This document shows, in pieces, positions 7,462 through 16,078 of a DNA stretch of 21,895 nucleotides (positions are counted from its first letter, which is position 1; every line of letters starts with the position of its first letter). Location of the stretch: the IMG/VR virus record IMGVR_UViG_3300044616_000153, positions 1-21,895 of that record; one strand, given 5' to 3'. The notes under the pieces are model-generated. The model was not told where the DNA came from and made no database searches. It saw only the letters and a list, made by a program, of their open reading frames with translations. A program made the position numbers and the translations under genes. The stretch is from a virus.

Positions 7462-7496
7462 AGCCGCCCTGCTGAAAAGTGGGGTGGCTTTTATTT
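7462..7496 (+). terminator. Rho-independent terminator after the capsid/decoration unit
   Basis: The stem AGCCGCCC (7462-7469) pairs with GGGTGGCT (7482-7489), including a G-T pair, around a loop containing CTGAAAA. A T-rich tract, TTTTATTTAT, follows. It lies 13 bases after the decoration gene stop. The next gene starts only 15 bases beyond it, so tail genes need read-through or another promoter. Confidence 0.85.
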
Positions 7497-7500
7497 ATGT

Positions 7501-7505
7501 AGAGG
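7501..7505 (+). promoter_or_regulatory. Ribosome-binding site that fixes the tail tube A start
   Basis: AGAGG stands five bases before ATG 7511. The longer reading frame from GTG 7484 would begin inside the terminator stem and has no such site, so the ATG is preferred. Confidence 0.7.
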
Positions 7506-7510
7506 TATAT

Positions 7511-8125
7511 ATGGCTGCTGGTGATTCTGGAGTTTCTATTTGTTCTGACGCATTGATAATGCTAGGTGCAAAACCAATCACATCATTTACTGAAGGTACA
7601 GACGAAGCCTCTGTATGTGACCGCCTATACCCAGATATTCGTGACCAAGCTCTGATGATTTATCCATGGAGCTTCTCATTCAAGAAGACGCAACTAGCTC
7701 GATTAGTAACTACCCCAACCAATGAGTTCAAGTATGAATACCAAATGCCTTCTGATAGGCTTGGTGCACCTCGTGCTGTGTATAACTCTAACGGTATTAG
7801 CGAGACGCCAATTGTAGGCTACCGCATCATGGGTGCAAAGTTGCTCACTAACGAAGAAACTATTTACGTCGATTACCAATACTATACACCTGAGACTGAA
7901 ATGCCAGTGTGGTTTATTCAGTTGCTCAAATACTTAACGGCATGGCATATATCAATACCAATCACTGACCAAACAGAGAAGGCTGCTTATTGGCAATCTG
8001 TCGCAGTTGGCTCTCCTGGTGAGAATGGTCGTGGTGGGTATATGCGTACTGCCATGAATATTGATGGTCAAAATCAACCAGCAAATAGCATTAAAGATTT
8101 CTCTCTAATTTCTGTACGAGGATAG
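7511..8125 (+). CDS. Tail tubular protein A (T7 gp11-type adaptor)
   Basis: The 204-residue protein forms the ring under the portal that joins the nozzle. The opening SICSDALIMLGAKPITSFTE and the following DEASVCDRLYPDIRDQALMI, then YPWSFSFKKTQLARL, are the hallmark of gp11-type adaptors (C-x-A-L-x-x-L-G, and R-D-x-x-L-x-x-x-P-W-x-F). The middle YEYQMPSDRLGAPRAVYN also matches the family, and length is close to T7 gp11 (196). It is followed three bases later by tail tube B, as in T7. The start was moved from GTG 7484 to ATG 7511 because of the terminator and the AGAGG site. Confidence 0.93.
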   Translation: MAAGDSGVSICSDALIMLGAKPITSFTEGTDEASVCDRLYPDIRDQALMIYPWSFSFKKTQLARLVTTPTNEFKYEYQMPSDRLGAPRAVYNSNGISETPIVGYRIMGAKLLTNEETIYVDYQYYTPETEMPVWFIQLLKYLTAWHISIPITDQTEKAAYWQSVAVGSPGENGRGGYMRTAMNIDGQNQPANSIKDFSLISVRG

Positions 8126-8128
8126 TAG

Positions 8129-10348
8129 ATGGCTCGTTTTGTCACAATGCAGACAAACTTCACGGCTGGTGAGCTTGACCCTCTTATTCGTGCGCGTAAT
8201 GATTTAAAGTCATACGGTAATGCTTTAGAAAAAGCTACGAACGTAGTCTGTCAGCCACAAGGCGGAATTACTCGCAGGTCTGGCACTCGTTACATCACAG
8301 CATTGCCTAACTCTGGCACTGAGTCTGCTGGCAATGGCTCACGTTTAGTTGCCTTTGAGTTCTCTACATCTGATAGCTACATGCTTTGCTTTACGCACAA
8401 TCGCATGTATGTATTCAAGAATGGTGCATTGGTTAGTAACATAAATGGTACTGGCAATGCTTACCTAGTTACGACTATTGGCTCATCTGTATTAAACGAA
8501 ATGTGCTGGACACAATCTGCTGATACATTGATTGTTACCCATGAGACCATAAACCCAGTTAAGATTGTTCGTGGTGGTAGTGACTCAACTTGGACTGCAT
8601 CTAGCTTGGCTTTTGATAGTGTTCCTAAGTATGCGTTTACATTAAGCACATTTAATCCACCTGGCACATTAACGCCATCTGCTGTAGCAGGAAAAATAAC
8701 ATTAACTGCATCACAAGCTGATGTAACTGGCACAGCGCAAACTGGTTCTACATCAACTACAATCAAGTTAGCTACAGGCGCAAGTGCTACAGATGACGCA
8801 TACAATGTCATGTATGTCACAATTACTGGTGGTACTGGCTCTGGACAAGTTCGCAGAATAACTGATTACGTTGGCGCAACAAAAGTAGCGACTGTCAATA
8901 CTGCTTGGACTACAACTCCTGACAACACATCAGTATATGCTGTAACGATATTTGTAACGGCAGATGTTGGCCAATACATTAATGCTACGCCACAAGGTCG
9001 CGCTAAGATTGTTGAGTATGTTAGTGGCACTGTAGTAAATGCTGTTACAGAGTTTCCATTCTTTGCGTCTACTGCTATAGCAACAGGCAACTGGCAATTA
9101 GAGAATGGTTACGAAAGCGTATGGTCAGCATCTCGTGGCTACCCAAGAGCGGTAACATTTCATCAAGGTCGTTTATATTTTGGTGGAAGCAAGTCAAGAC
9201 CATCAACTATATGGGGAAGTCGTGTAGGTCAGTTCTTTGACTTTGAGCCTACAGAAGGTTTTGATGATGACGCTGTGGAGGCTACGCTAGATACCAATAC
9301 ATTTAACGCCATTGTAGATATTATTAGTGGTCGTGACTTGCAAATATTTACTACTGGTGGTGAGTTCTATGTGCCACAACAAGGCTTAGAGCCAATCACT
9401 CCAACATCATTCTTTGTAAATAGTGCTGGCCGTAATGGAAGCAAACCAGGTGTTCGCGTTCAATTGCTAGATGCAGGCACGTTATTTATGCAACGCCAAG
9501 GTAAAGCCTTAAGCGAAGTGTCATTTAGCGACACACAACTTACTTACATAACCAATAAGATTTCATTACTATCCGGCCATTTGCTTAAAGAGCCAAAACG
9601 CATGGCATTGCGTAAAGCTGTTGATACTGATGAGAATGACTTGTTGTTAATTGTCAATGCTACAGACGGAACTATCGCTGCTTATTCGTTATTACGTGCA
9701 GAGAATGTAATTGCTCCATCTGAGTTTATTACTAGCGGTGGAGAGTTCCAAGAGATTGGTGTAGACATTACTACTATTTACTCTGTAGTTAAGCGTACTA
9801 TAAATGGCGTTGTTCAATATTACGTTGAGAAGTTTGAACATGGACTATTAACTGACTGTGCACAGACTGGCGGAGCTGTTTCGTCATTAACTGTGTCACA
9901 CCTCGTAGGAAAGACTGTAAACCTATTGTTGGATGGATTGGTTCAAGCTGATAAAGTCGTCGGTTCTGGAGGCACTGTGACGCTTCCAAGGCCATCTACA
10001 ACGAGTTATGAGACTGGATTGCCGATTACAATAGAAGCTAGGACTATGCCAGTTGACATTAAACTGCAAACTGGAACTAGAGTTGGCTTTAAGAAACGGA
10101 TTGTAGAAGTAAATGCGCTAGTGTTAGAAACTCAACACATGAAGATTAATGGCATTGAAGTTCAATTCCGGACATTTGATACAGCCAATATACTTGATAC
10201 AGACATTCCAGAATTTACAGGAACTAAAGTAGTTAATGGTATTCTTGGCTATAGCAACGAAGCTAAGATTACAATTACGCAAACATATCCACTCAAGTTT
10301 ACTTTGCTTGGGATGGAATATAAAATAGCTGTACATCAGGGGACTTAA
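8129..10348 (+). CDS. Tail tubular protein B / nozzle (T7 gp12-type)
   Basis: The 739-residue protein forms the tail nozzle. The N terminus has TNFTAGELDPLIRARNDLKS, then ALEKATNVVCQPQGGITRRS and GTRYI (32-55), the standard opening of gp12-type proteins. MYVFKNGALV, TLIVTHETINPVKI and HQGRLYFGGS follow in the family order, and LDAGTLFMQRQGKALSEVSF stands in the later half. Length is near T7 gp12 (794). Residues about 200-275 (TGSTSTTIKLATGASATDDA onward) look like a separate module inserted into the tube protein, seen in various phage tail proteins. GAGGATAG precedes the start. Together with tail tube A it makes the short tail. Confidence 0.93.
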   Translation: MARFVTMQTNFTAGELDPLIRARNDLKSYGNALEKATNVVCQPQGGITRRSGTRYITALPNSGTESAGNGSRLVAFEFSTSDSYMLCFTHNRMYVFKNGALVSNINGTGNAYLVTTIGSSVLNEMCWTQSADTLIVTHETINPVKIVRGGSDSTWTASSLAFDSVPKYAFTLSTFNPPGTLTPSAVAGKITLTASQADVTGTAQTGSTSTTIKLATGASATDDAYNVMYVTITGGTGSGQVRRITDYVGATKVATVNTAWTTTPDNTSVYAVTIFVTADVGQYINATPQGRAKIVEYVSGTVVNAVTEFPFFASTAIATGNWQLENGYESVWSASRGYPRAVTFHQGRLYFGGSKSRPSTIWGSRVGQFFDFEPTEGFDDDAVEATLDTNTFNAIVDIISGRDLQIFTTGGEFYVPQQGLEPITPTSFFVNSAGRNGSKPGVRVQLLDAGTLFMQRQGKALSEVSFSDTQLTYITNKISLLSGHLLKEPKRMALRKAVDTDENDLLLIVNATDGTIAAYSLLRAENVIAPSEFITSGGEFQEIGVDITTIYSVVKRTINGVVQYYVEKFEHGLLTDCAQTGGAVSSLTVSHLVGKTVNLLLDGLVQADKVVGSGGTVTLPRPSTTSYETGLPITIEARTMPVDIKLQTGTRVGFKKRIVEVNALVLETQHMKINGIEVQFRTFDTANILDTDIPEFTGTKVVNGILGYSNEAKITITQTYPLKFTLLGMEYKIAVHQGT

Positions 10349-10350
10349 TT

Positions 10351-10854
10351 ATGGCTTTTGCATTACCATTTATTGCTGCGGCAGCGCCTTATGTGGCAGT
10401 TGGTAGCGGAGTATTATCTGCTGTTGGCTCATTGCGACAAGGACAGCAACAAAAGACAATGTATCAATTGCAAGCACAACAGGCCCAGTTAAAGGCTAGT
10501 CGTGATGCTTTGCAATATGAACAACAAGCCAACTCCGTGTTAGGCAGGATGCTACAGAATAATGCTACTGCTGCCGCTAAAGGATTTGCTGGTGGCGTAT
10601 CAGGTTTCTCTGGTTCTGCTAAATTAATTCAAGAGCGCAATGTTAAAGAAGCTGGTCAAGATTTTGCGGTATTGCAAGAAGGCGCTAAATCAGCAATGTC
10701 GTTTGGTGATATTCAATCAATAATGTTAAATGAGGCGGCAAGCGATGCAGTTACAGGTTCTTACTTTGATGCTATTGGCAAACTTGGTTCTGCTGCGGCT
10801 TCCTATGCCAAGAATTTTGCAGGCACAACAACAACTGATGCGGCTGCCGCTTAA
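10351..10854 (+). CDS. Internal virion (ejection) protein, T7 gp14-type
   Basis: The 167-residue protein has a hydrophobic N terminus (ALPFIAAAAPYVAVGSGVLS, 3-22), then a Gln/Ala-rich helix (34-58), a glycine-rich turn (AKGFAGGVSGFSGSAKL) and further helices to an Ala-rich end. This small, Ala-rich, amphipathic profile directly after tail tube B is that of T7 gp14, which on infection forms a pore in the outer membrane. Sequence identity within this family is always low, so the call rests on position and profile. AGGGGA precedes the ATG. Confidence 0.82.
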   Translation: MAFALPFIAAAAPYVAVGSGVLSAVGSLRQGQQQKTMYQLQAQQAQLKASRDALQYEQQANSVLGRMLQNNATAAAKGFAGGVSGFSGSAKLIQERNVKEAGQDFAVLQEGAKSAMSFGDIQSIMLNEAASDAVTGSYFDAIGKLGSAAASYAKNFAGTTTTDAAAA

Positions 10855-10874
10855 GGTAAATGGAGTAAAGTTTA

Positions 10875-12572
10875 ATGGCTGATTTACCAAGATATCAATC
10901 TACTGGTCGAGTTTATTCTGACTTACCTCAGTTAGACTTTGCCAATGTGCGCGAGTCATTCAAGCAATCGCAAACCATGTCTAATCAATTGGACAGATTA
11001 TCTACTTATGCGTTTGCAGAAATGGGTAAACAGACAGAAAAGCAAGCAGAGCAGTTTGCGCTTGATAATCCAATTACGATAGAGCAATTAAAGAACGCTC
11101 AATCTAATGGTATCAATGCTGACGATTTAATTAAGGCTAGTGGTGGCGGCCAGATTTGGGAAGATACGTTGCGTAAATTCCAAGGTGAACAATTGCGTTC
11201 ACAACTTGAGGTACATGGACAAGCGGCATTAACGGACATACTTTCTCAAGTAGAGCGCAGAGAGTTAACAGACCCTAATGAAATTAAGCAAAAGTTTGAG
11301 TCTGCTGTTACTGGTTTTGAAAAGCCATTAGCCAACATCAATGCCGATTCTGCTGTTAGATTTAAACAGTCGATGGGCGCTACTGCTGGTGCATTTTATA
11401 AAGAAGCAACAAAAAAACTAACTGCTGATTATGTTAATGACCAACAAATATTAGCTGAAGAAAATTTAACGTATAGTTACAGAGCAGCTAAAGCAATGAT
11501 TGGTACAATTAATGACCCAGCATTACTTGATGAGGCTGAGAACTTATTGTTTAGACGCGTATACGAGCAAGCGCGTGAAGGCGGTACAGAGTTTGCTCAA
11601 CTTAAAGCCAATGAGTTTAAAAAAGAATTTAATGCTATTAAGTTAAATCACTTTACTGAAGTTGCCACATCTAGCGCATACGCAACAGATATTGTTGCTG
11701 CGGCACAAAAGATTAGAGCTGGTGACTTTGGTGAGTCATCAGCATTATATGCAAGCCTACCTGAAGAAGAAAAGAAAAAGGTTAGGCAGAATTCTTTACT
11801 TGCTTGGAGTGATGTAATTAATGCCACTAAGCAAGCTGAAGATTATACTAAATTGCAAAATAAAGAAAAAGATAACAATGATGTTATTAAGCTATATGAG
11901 TTGCCTGACAATAGCAAAGAAAAGCGCAATCTAGCTAGAGACTTGTTTAAACGTAATGCTATTACACAATCTACACTTGATGGCGTATTAAATCCTAAAA
12001 GTGACGATGAAGCTAAAGGTGACCCGTTAGTTGGCGCTCATGCTGAGTCTGATATTATTTATGGCCGCATTACTACTGAAGCACAATTAAACGCTTTATA
12101 CCCAACGCTAACAAGAAAGCAACGCGCTAATTTAATTACAAGCATGGCTAGTAAAGTAGTTGCTAATAATAAAGCTCAGATTAGAACTGCTGCTGGCGCG
12201 GCTGAAGACCCTATGTCTCCAGTTGATTTGCCTACTGCCAAACGTATTCAAAGCATTAATGAATTGGCTGAAGGTTTTAAAGTGCAGACTAATCCTGATG
12301 GCTCATTAAAGTATAGCCCAAATGAGGCTACTCAATTGGCTATTAAAGAATACCCTAAATCAGAGCAAGTTCAAGAAGCTAAGAAATCTCAAGCTAATGC
12401 TTATGATTCTATGAAGACTAATTTTATTGGCTTTAACCCTGACACTATGACTCCTGAGGGATATGCGGCTAAAAGAGGTTTAAGTGATGGTGAGAAAGTA
12501 AAGTTACAACGTCAATATAAAAACTACCAAGCTAAGAAAGCAATTACTGGATTAGGTGCTGGCGCATTATGA
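10875..12572 (+). CDS. Internal virion (ejection) protein, T7 gp15-type
   Basis: The 565-residue, almost wholly helical protein is charged and Gln/Ala/Lys-rich, with no signal peptide or membrane segment. The start (ADLPRYQSTGRVYSDLPQLD...SFKQSQTMSNQLDRL) resembles the openings of gp15-type core proteins, which share the segments 'LPQLDF' and 'SNQLDRLS'. Such proteins form the periplasmic part of the DNA ejection channel. T7 gp15 is longer (747). GGAG stands nine bases before the ATG. The stop overlaps the next start as ATGA, so stoichiometric translation with the next gene is likely. Confidence 0.82.
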   Translation: MADLPRYQSTGRVYSDLPQLDFANVRESFKQSQTMSNQLDRLSTYAFAEMGKQTEKQAEQFALDNPITIEQLKNAQSNGINADDLIKASGGGQIWEDTLRKFQGEQLRSQLEVHGQAALTDILSQVERRELTDPNEIKQKFESAVTGFEKPLANINADSAVRFKQSMGATAGAFYKEATKKLTADYVNDQQILAEENLTYSYRAAKAMIGTINDPALLDEAENLLFRRVYEQAREGGTEFAQLKANEFKKEFNAIKLNHFTEVATSSAYATDIVAAAQKIRAGDFGESSALYASLPEEEKKKVRQNSLLAWSDVINATKQAEDYTKLQNKEKDNNDVIKLYELPDNSKEKRNLARDLFKRNAITQSTLDGVLNPKSDDEAKGDPLVGAHAESDIIYGRITTEAQLNALYPTLTRKQRANLITSMASKVVANNKAQIRTAAGAAEDPMSPVDLPTAKRIQSINELAEGFKVQTNPDGSLKYSPNEATQLAIKEYPKSEQVQEAKKSQANAYDSMKTNFIGFNPDTMTPEGYAAKRGLSDGEKVKLQRQYKNYQAKKAITGLGAGAL

Positions 12573-13081
12573 AAACATTAGAACAGCTTTACGGTGAAGA
12601 ATACGACGCACATTTGTATGCAGACATATTGCCAGACGAAACTCCAGTTGAGCGAGTGCTTGCAGACAATAAGCCTACAGTGCAAAACATGCCACAAAGT
12701 GCTTATGAAAGAGGGCTTGAGTTAGCAGGCATTGGTGTTGAACAAGCCGCACAATTCTTAGAAGGTTTAGGCTCAGTTAATATTGGTGGCATAGATTTTA
12801 CATTGCGCGACTTAATGCCAGTTGATACTGGTACATCAGAAGCATTAAAGACTGCTGGTAGCGGTATGCCTGTTACTGTAGGTAGCGGATTGCAAACTAG
12901 GTTAAAGCCTGAGTTTGGCAAGGCTGGGGCAGAGTTATCATTACTTGGCCCTGCTGGAAAGTTAATTGAAAAAGGCGTAGCCAAAGTTGCTAAAACGTCA
13001 ATGAAAAATAAAGCTAAACTGGCAACTGGAACTGCTACAATATCGGCATCAGAAGCGTCAAAACAAAAGGCTAAAGAATGA
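12569..13081 (+). CDS. Small ejection-complex partner, unknown
   Basis: The 170-residue protein is encoded between the gp15-type gene and the 999-codon gene, with ATGA overlaps at both ends (12569-12572 and 13078-13081). The N-terminal half is acidic (LEQLYGEEYDAHLYADILPD). The middle, MPQSAYERGLELAGIGVEQA through IGGIDFTLRDLMPVD, resembles segments found inside very large phage virion proteins. The C terminus turns strongly basic, with Lys/Ala repeats, and then VAKTSMKNKAK. It may be an N-terminal part of a gp16-type protein that is encoded separately here, or an independent core protein. I cannot recognise an enzyme domain. No Cys and no membrane signal are seen. Confidence 0.7.
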   Translation: MKTLEQLYGEEYDAHLYADILPDETPVERVLADNKPTVQNMPQSAYERGLELAGIGVEQAAQFLEGLGSVNIGGIDFTLRDLMPVDTGTSEALKTAGSGMPVTVGSGLQTRLKPEFGKAGAELSLLGPAGKLIEKGVAKVAKTSMKNKAKLATGTATISASEASKQKAKE

Positions 13082-16077
13082 TTAATCAAAACATTAATTC
13101 TAAGATTGACCAATTAACTGGTGACATCCCAGCTATTAATGAGTCATTGCCAATATCTGAAGCTGACTCAGTATTTACTGGTGAAACAGAAATGGTGGCT
13201 GGTGTTGGGGCTATTGGTAAAAAAATAATAGAAAAAGCTACAAGTGGCGCTATAAAGAAAACACTTGAGCGTGAAGTTAAGCCAACCGTTGTTATTGAAA
13301 AGATTAAACCTGCCGGTGAGCAAGTTAAAGAAATGGCTATTGGCGCAGAGAAGTCTGGCCTTGGCACTAAAACAGAGGCAACAAAGGCTGGCAAGATACA
13401 GCAAAAGATTAATGAGGAGCCACAAGTAACTGTAGAACAATTACAGGAAACGATTGACTCTACTACGCCAGTTCTTGAAAAACAAAATGCTAATGTGCAG
13501 AAGTTAGAAGAAGATGCGGCTAATGGCGTTACTGGAGCTAAAGAAGAATTAGCTCAAGCTAAAGATGAGTTGAATACAGTTAAGCAACCATTCAATCTAC
13601 CGGTATTGTCTCAAGATGTAGACTTGCAATCAGTTGTTAAATCTATTTCTGAAGCAAGCAATATTAAAACAGAGAACATTACATTTGAGGATGTAGTTGC
13701 ATCTGCTAAATCAGCAGGCATGGATGATACGTTTATTAGCAAGTTAACAGAAGGTACTCTTACTGTTAATCCTAAAAACACTTACATGGCTTTAGAGGCT
13801 CAGAAGTCTAGTGCATTACATTTGCAAGACTTGATGAGACGATTCAAAGATAATCCAGAAAGCATTACCGCTGCCGATGAGCTTGAGGCAATGCAAACTA
13901 TTTCATTCCATAGCTTAATTCAGCGCAGTGTAAAGGGCTATCAAACTAACGTGGCGCAATCTCTTGCTGTTATGAGAATACCGCGCGAAGGCTTTGTAAA
14001 TCTTGAAGAAGCGACAAGTGGATTGATGTCTAGTTCTGATTTGCGTAAATTTGCTGATGCGTTCTTGAGTGAGGCTGATGCCGCTAAACGCGCTAAATTA
14101 ATTGATGCAACTGCTATTGGTGGATGGAAAGACAAAGCGTTCTCTGTGTTTGTTAATAACATCTTATCTCGCCCAGCAACACATGTTAAGAACGCCATAA
14201 GTAATACGCTTATGATGCCAATACGTTTGGCTGAAAAAGCTGGAGCTGCTGGTGTAGGCACTGCAAGAAAGGCAATGGGATTAGGCGCTGATGAGCAGTA
14301 TTATTTTTCTGAAGTATTCTCTAGTTTGTCTGCTACTACCCAAGCAATTAAAGATGGCTTTAACATGGCTAAGTTTGCAGCCAAAGAAGGCTACTCATCT
14401 ACGATGGATGATGCCAATAAGATTGGTATAGCTAAAGCTAGGACTGAGATATTTGATTACAATGCTGATAGTCCATTAGCCGGATTCTTGAAGGGCATAA
14501 ATTTTGTAGCTACATTGCCTGGTCGTTCTTTACTGACTGCGGATGAGTTCTTTAAAGGCGTTAACTATCGCTTTGAGATGGAAGCAATGGCAACTCGTAA
14601 TGGCATTAAAGCCTACGATGATGCTGTTAAGGCTGGCAGTAGTTCTGCTGATGCTGAAAACATATACGACAAAGCAGTTCAAAATGTATACGACAATCCG
14701 CCTGACGAACTAAATGCTTTAGCTCAAGAGGCTACGTTTACTAAGCCGTTAGAGGGATGGGCTAAGAAAGCACAAGAACTCATTAGCGATGATTCAGCCA
14801 TGGGTTTCTTGGCTAGATTGCAAATACCATTTGTTACCACTCCAGTAAACTTAAACTTACAAGTATTGGAGCGTACACCACTAGCCGCGTTAGGCAAAAA
14901 GATTAGAGGTGACATTGCTAAAGGTGGCAAAGAAGGTGACATGGCCTTGGCTAAGATTGGCATGGGAACAAGTGCTGGCATGATGATGGCTGGCTATGCT
15001 GAAGAAGGTAAGATTACCGGTGCAGGCCCAGCAGATAAAGGTCAACGTGACGCTTTGATGCGTCAAGGATGGCAGCCATATAGTTTAGTGTTTGACTTCT
15101 CAGACATGACAGAATCACAAAAAGAGGAATTTGCTAAATTACCTGTAGATGTTCGTTATGGCTCTGGTGATTATGCTGGCAAAGTATATGTGTCATATCA
15201 AGGCATGGAGCCTATTGGCGCATTTATGGCCATGTCTGCTAACTATCACGAATACGTTAAGTATGAGAATGACAATAGCAAAATCAATGCAATGAGAGCT
15301 GGTCTTGCTTATGGCTTCTATGACTACATGATGCAGAGTCCATTCTTGCAAGGCTTAAGCAATATCTCATCATCACTTGGCATGTCTTATCGCTCTAACC
15401 AAGATGACGCTGTTAAGTTGATGGACACGCTTGGCCAGTCATTAGTAAACTTTGCTGGTAGAACAGTTATCCCATTAAGCGGATTGGTTACTTCTGTTCG
15501 TGAGAAAACAGACCCATATCAACGCGAATACAAGATTGATGCTAATGCAGAGAGTAGTTTGCCTACTGGTATTCGACAAGGCATTAATGATGTATTAAAT
15601 ACGGTTCCCGGGTTAAGCGACACATTGCCGTTGAAACTTAACTTATGGGGTGAGCCTGTAGAGTATGAGTATGCTTGGGCGCCAATCAGAATGAAAGAAG
15701 GCAAGCAAACTGAGGCTGACCAAATTATTATTCAAACTGGCGCTAAAGTAAAAATGCCAGCAAGGAACTTAACTGAAGCAGTTGAAAAAGGATTAAGTGT
15801 TACAGTTGACTTAAACCCAAATGAATATAATGAAATGCTGTTAATTGCTAACGACCCAGCAGGCTTGAACTTGCAAGAAGGTATTGTAGGTTATGCTGAA
15901 GAAATTAAGGACTTGCCATTATACAGACAACAATCAATGATAAACGATTATATTCAAGAAACATTTTCTAAAGCAAGGAAATTGTTATATACTAACTCGC
16001 AATATTCTGAAGACATACAAGCAAGAATTCAAGAGCGCGCAGATATAATTAGAGACGTAGGACAAGGGGCTAAATAG
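13078..16077 (+). CDS. Large internal virion (ejection) protein, T7 gp16-type position
   Basis: This is the largest gene of the window, 999 residues. A charged, coiled-coil-prone N-terminal third (about 110-180) is followed by GWKDKAFSVFVNNILSRPAT at about 349-368, then HVKNAISNTLMMPIRLAEK. 'N-x-I-L-S-x-P-x-T-H-x-x-N' is a motif I know from large phage virion and polyvalent proteins. A second hydrophobic-rich part covers about 635-660, and FDYMMQ/GLSNISSS follows. The position after gp14- and gp15-type genes and before the fibre gene is that of T7 gp16 (1318 residues), which enters the inner membrane. No lytic transglycosylase (catalytic Glu in the ESG-type motif) is seen, either here or in the small partner gene. 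Function as inner-membrane ejection protein is inferred from order and size. Confidence 0.8.
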   Translation: MINQNINSKIDQLTGDIPAINESLPISEADSVFTGETEMVAGVGAIGKKIIEKATSGAIKKTLEREVKPTVVIEKIKPAGEQVKEMAIGAEKSGLGTKTEATKAGKIQQKINEEPQVTVEQLQETIDSTTPVLEKQNANVQKLEEDAANGVTGAKEELAQAKDELNTVKQPFNLPVLSQDVDLQSVVKSISEASNIKTENITFEDVVASAKSAGMDDTFISKLTEGTLTVNPKNTYMALEAQKSSALHLQDLMRRFKDNPESITAADELEAMQTISFHSLIQRSVKGYQTNVAQSLAVMRIPREGFVNLEEATSGLMSSSDLRKFADAFLSEADAAKRAKLIDATAIGGWKDKAFSVFVNNILSRPATHVKNAISNTLMMPIRLAEKAGAAGVGTARKAMGLGADEQYYFSEVFSSLSATTQAIKDGFNMAKFAAKEGYSSTMDDANKIGIAKARTEIFDYNADSPLAGFLKGINFVATLPGRSLLTADEFFKGVNYRFEMEAMATRNGIKAYDDAVKAGSSSADAENIYDKAVQNVYDNPPDELNALAQEATFTKPLEGWAKKAQELISDDSAMGFLARLQIPFVTTPVNLNLQVLERTPLAALGKKIRGDIAKGGKEGDMALAKIGMGTSAGMMMAGYAEEGKITGAGPADKGQRDALMRQGWQPYSLVFDFSDMTESQKEEFAKLPVDVRYGSGDYAGKVYVSYQGMEPIGAFMAMSANYHEYVKYENDNSKINAMRAGLAYGFYDYMMQSPFLQGLSNISSSLGMSYRSNQDDAVKLMDTLGQSLVNFAGRTVIPLSGLVTSVREKTDPYQREYKIDANAESSLPTGIRQGINDVLNTVPGLSDTLPLKLNLWGEPVEYEYAWAPIRMKEGKQTEADQIIIQTGAKVKMPARNLTEAVEKGLSVTVDLNPNEYNEMLLIANDPAGLNLQEGIVGYAEEIKDLPLYRQQSMINDYIQETFSKARKLLYTNSQYSEDIQARIQERADIIRDVGQGAK

Positions 16078-16078
16078 T

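Noticed and set aside
7484-7510. Longer start (GTG 7484) for tail tube A
   Set aside because: It lies in the terminator stem and has no ribosome-binding site; ATG 7511 has AGAGG and fits the family start.
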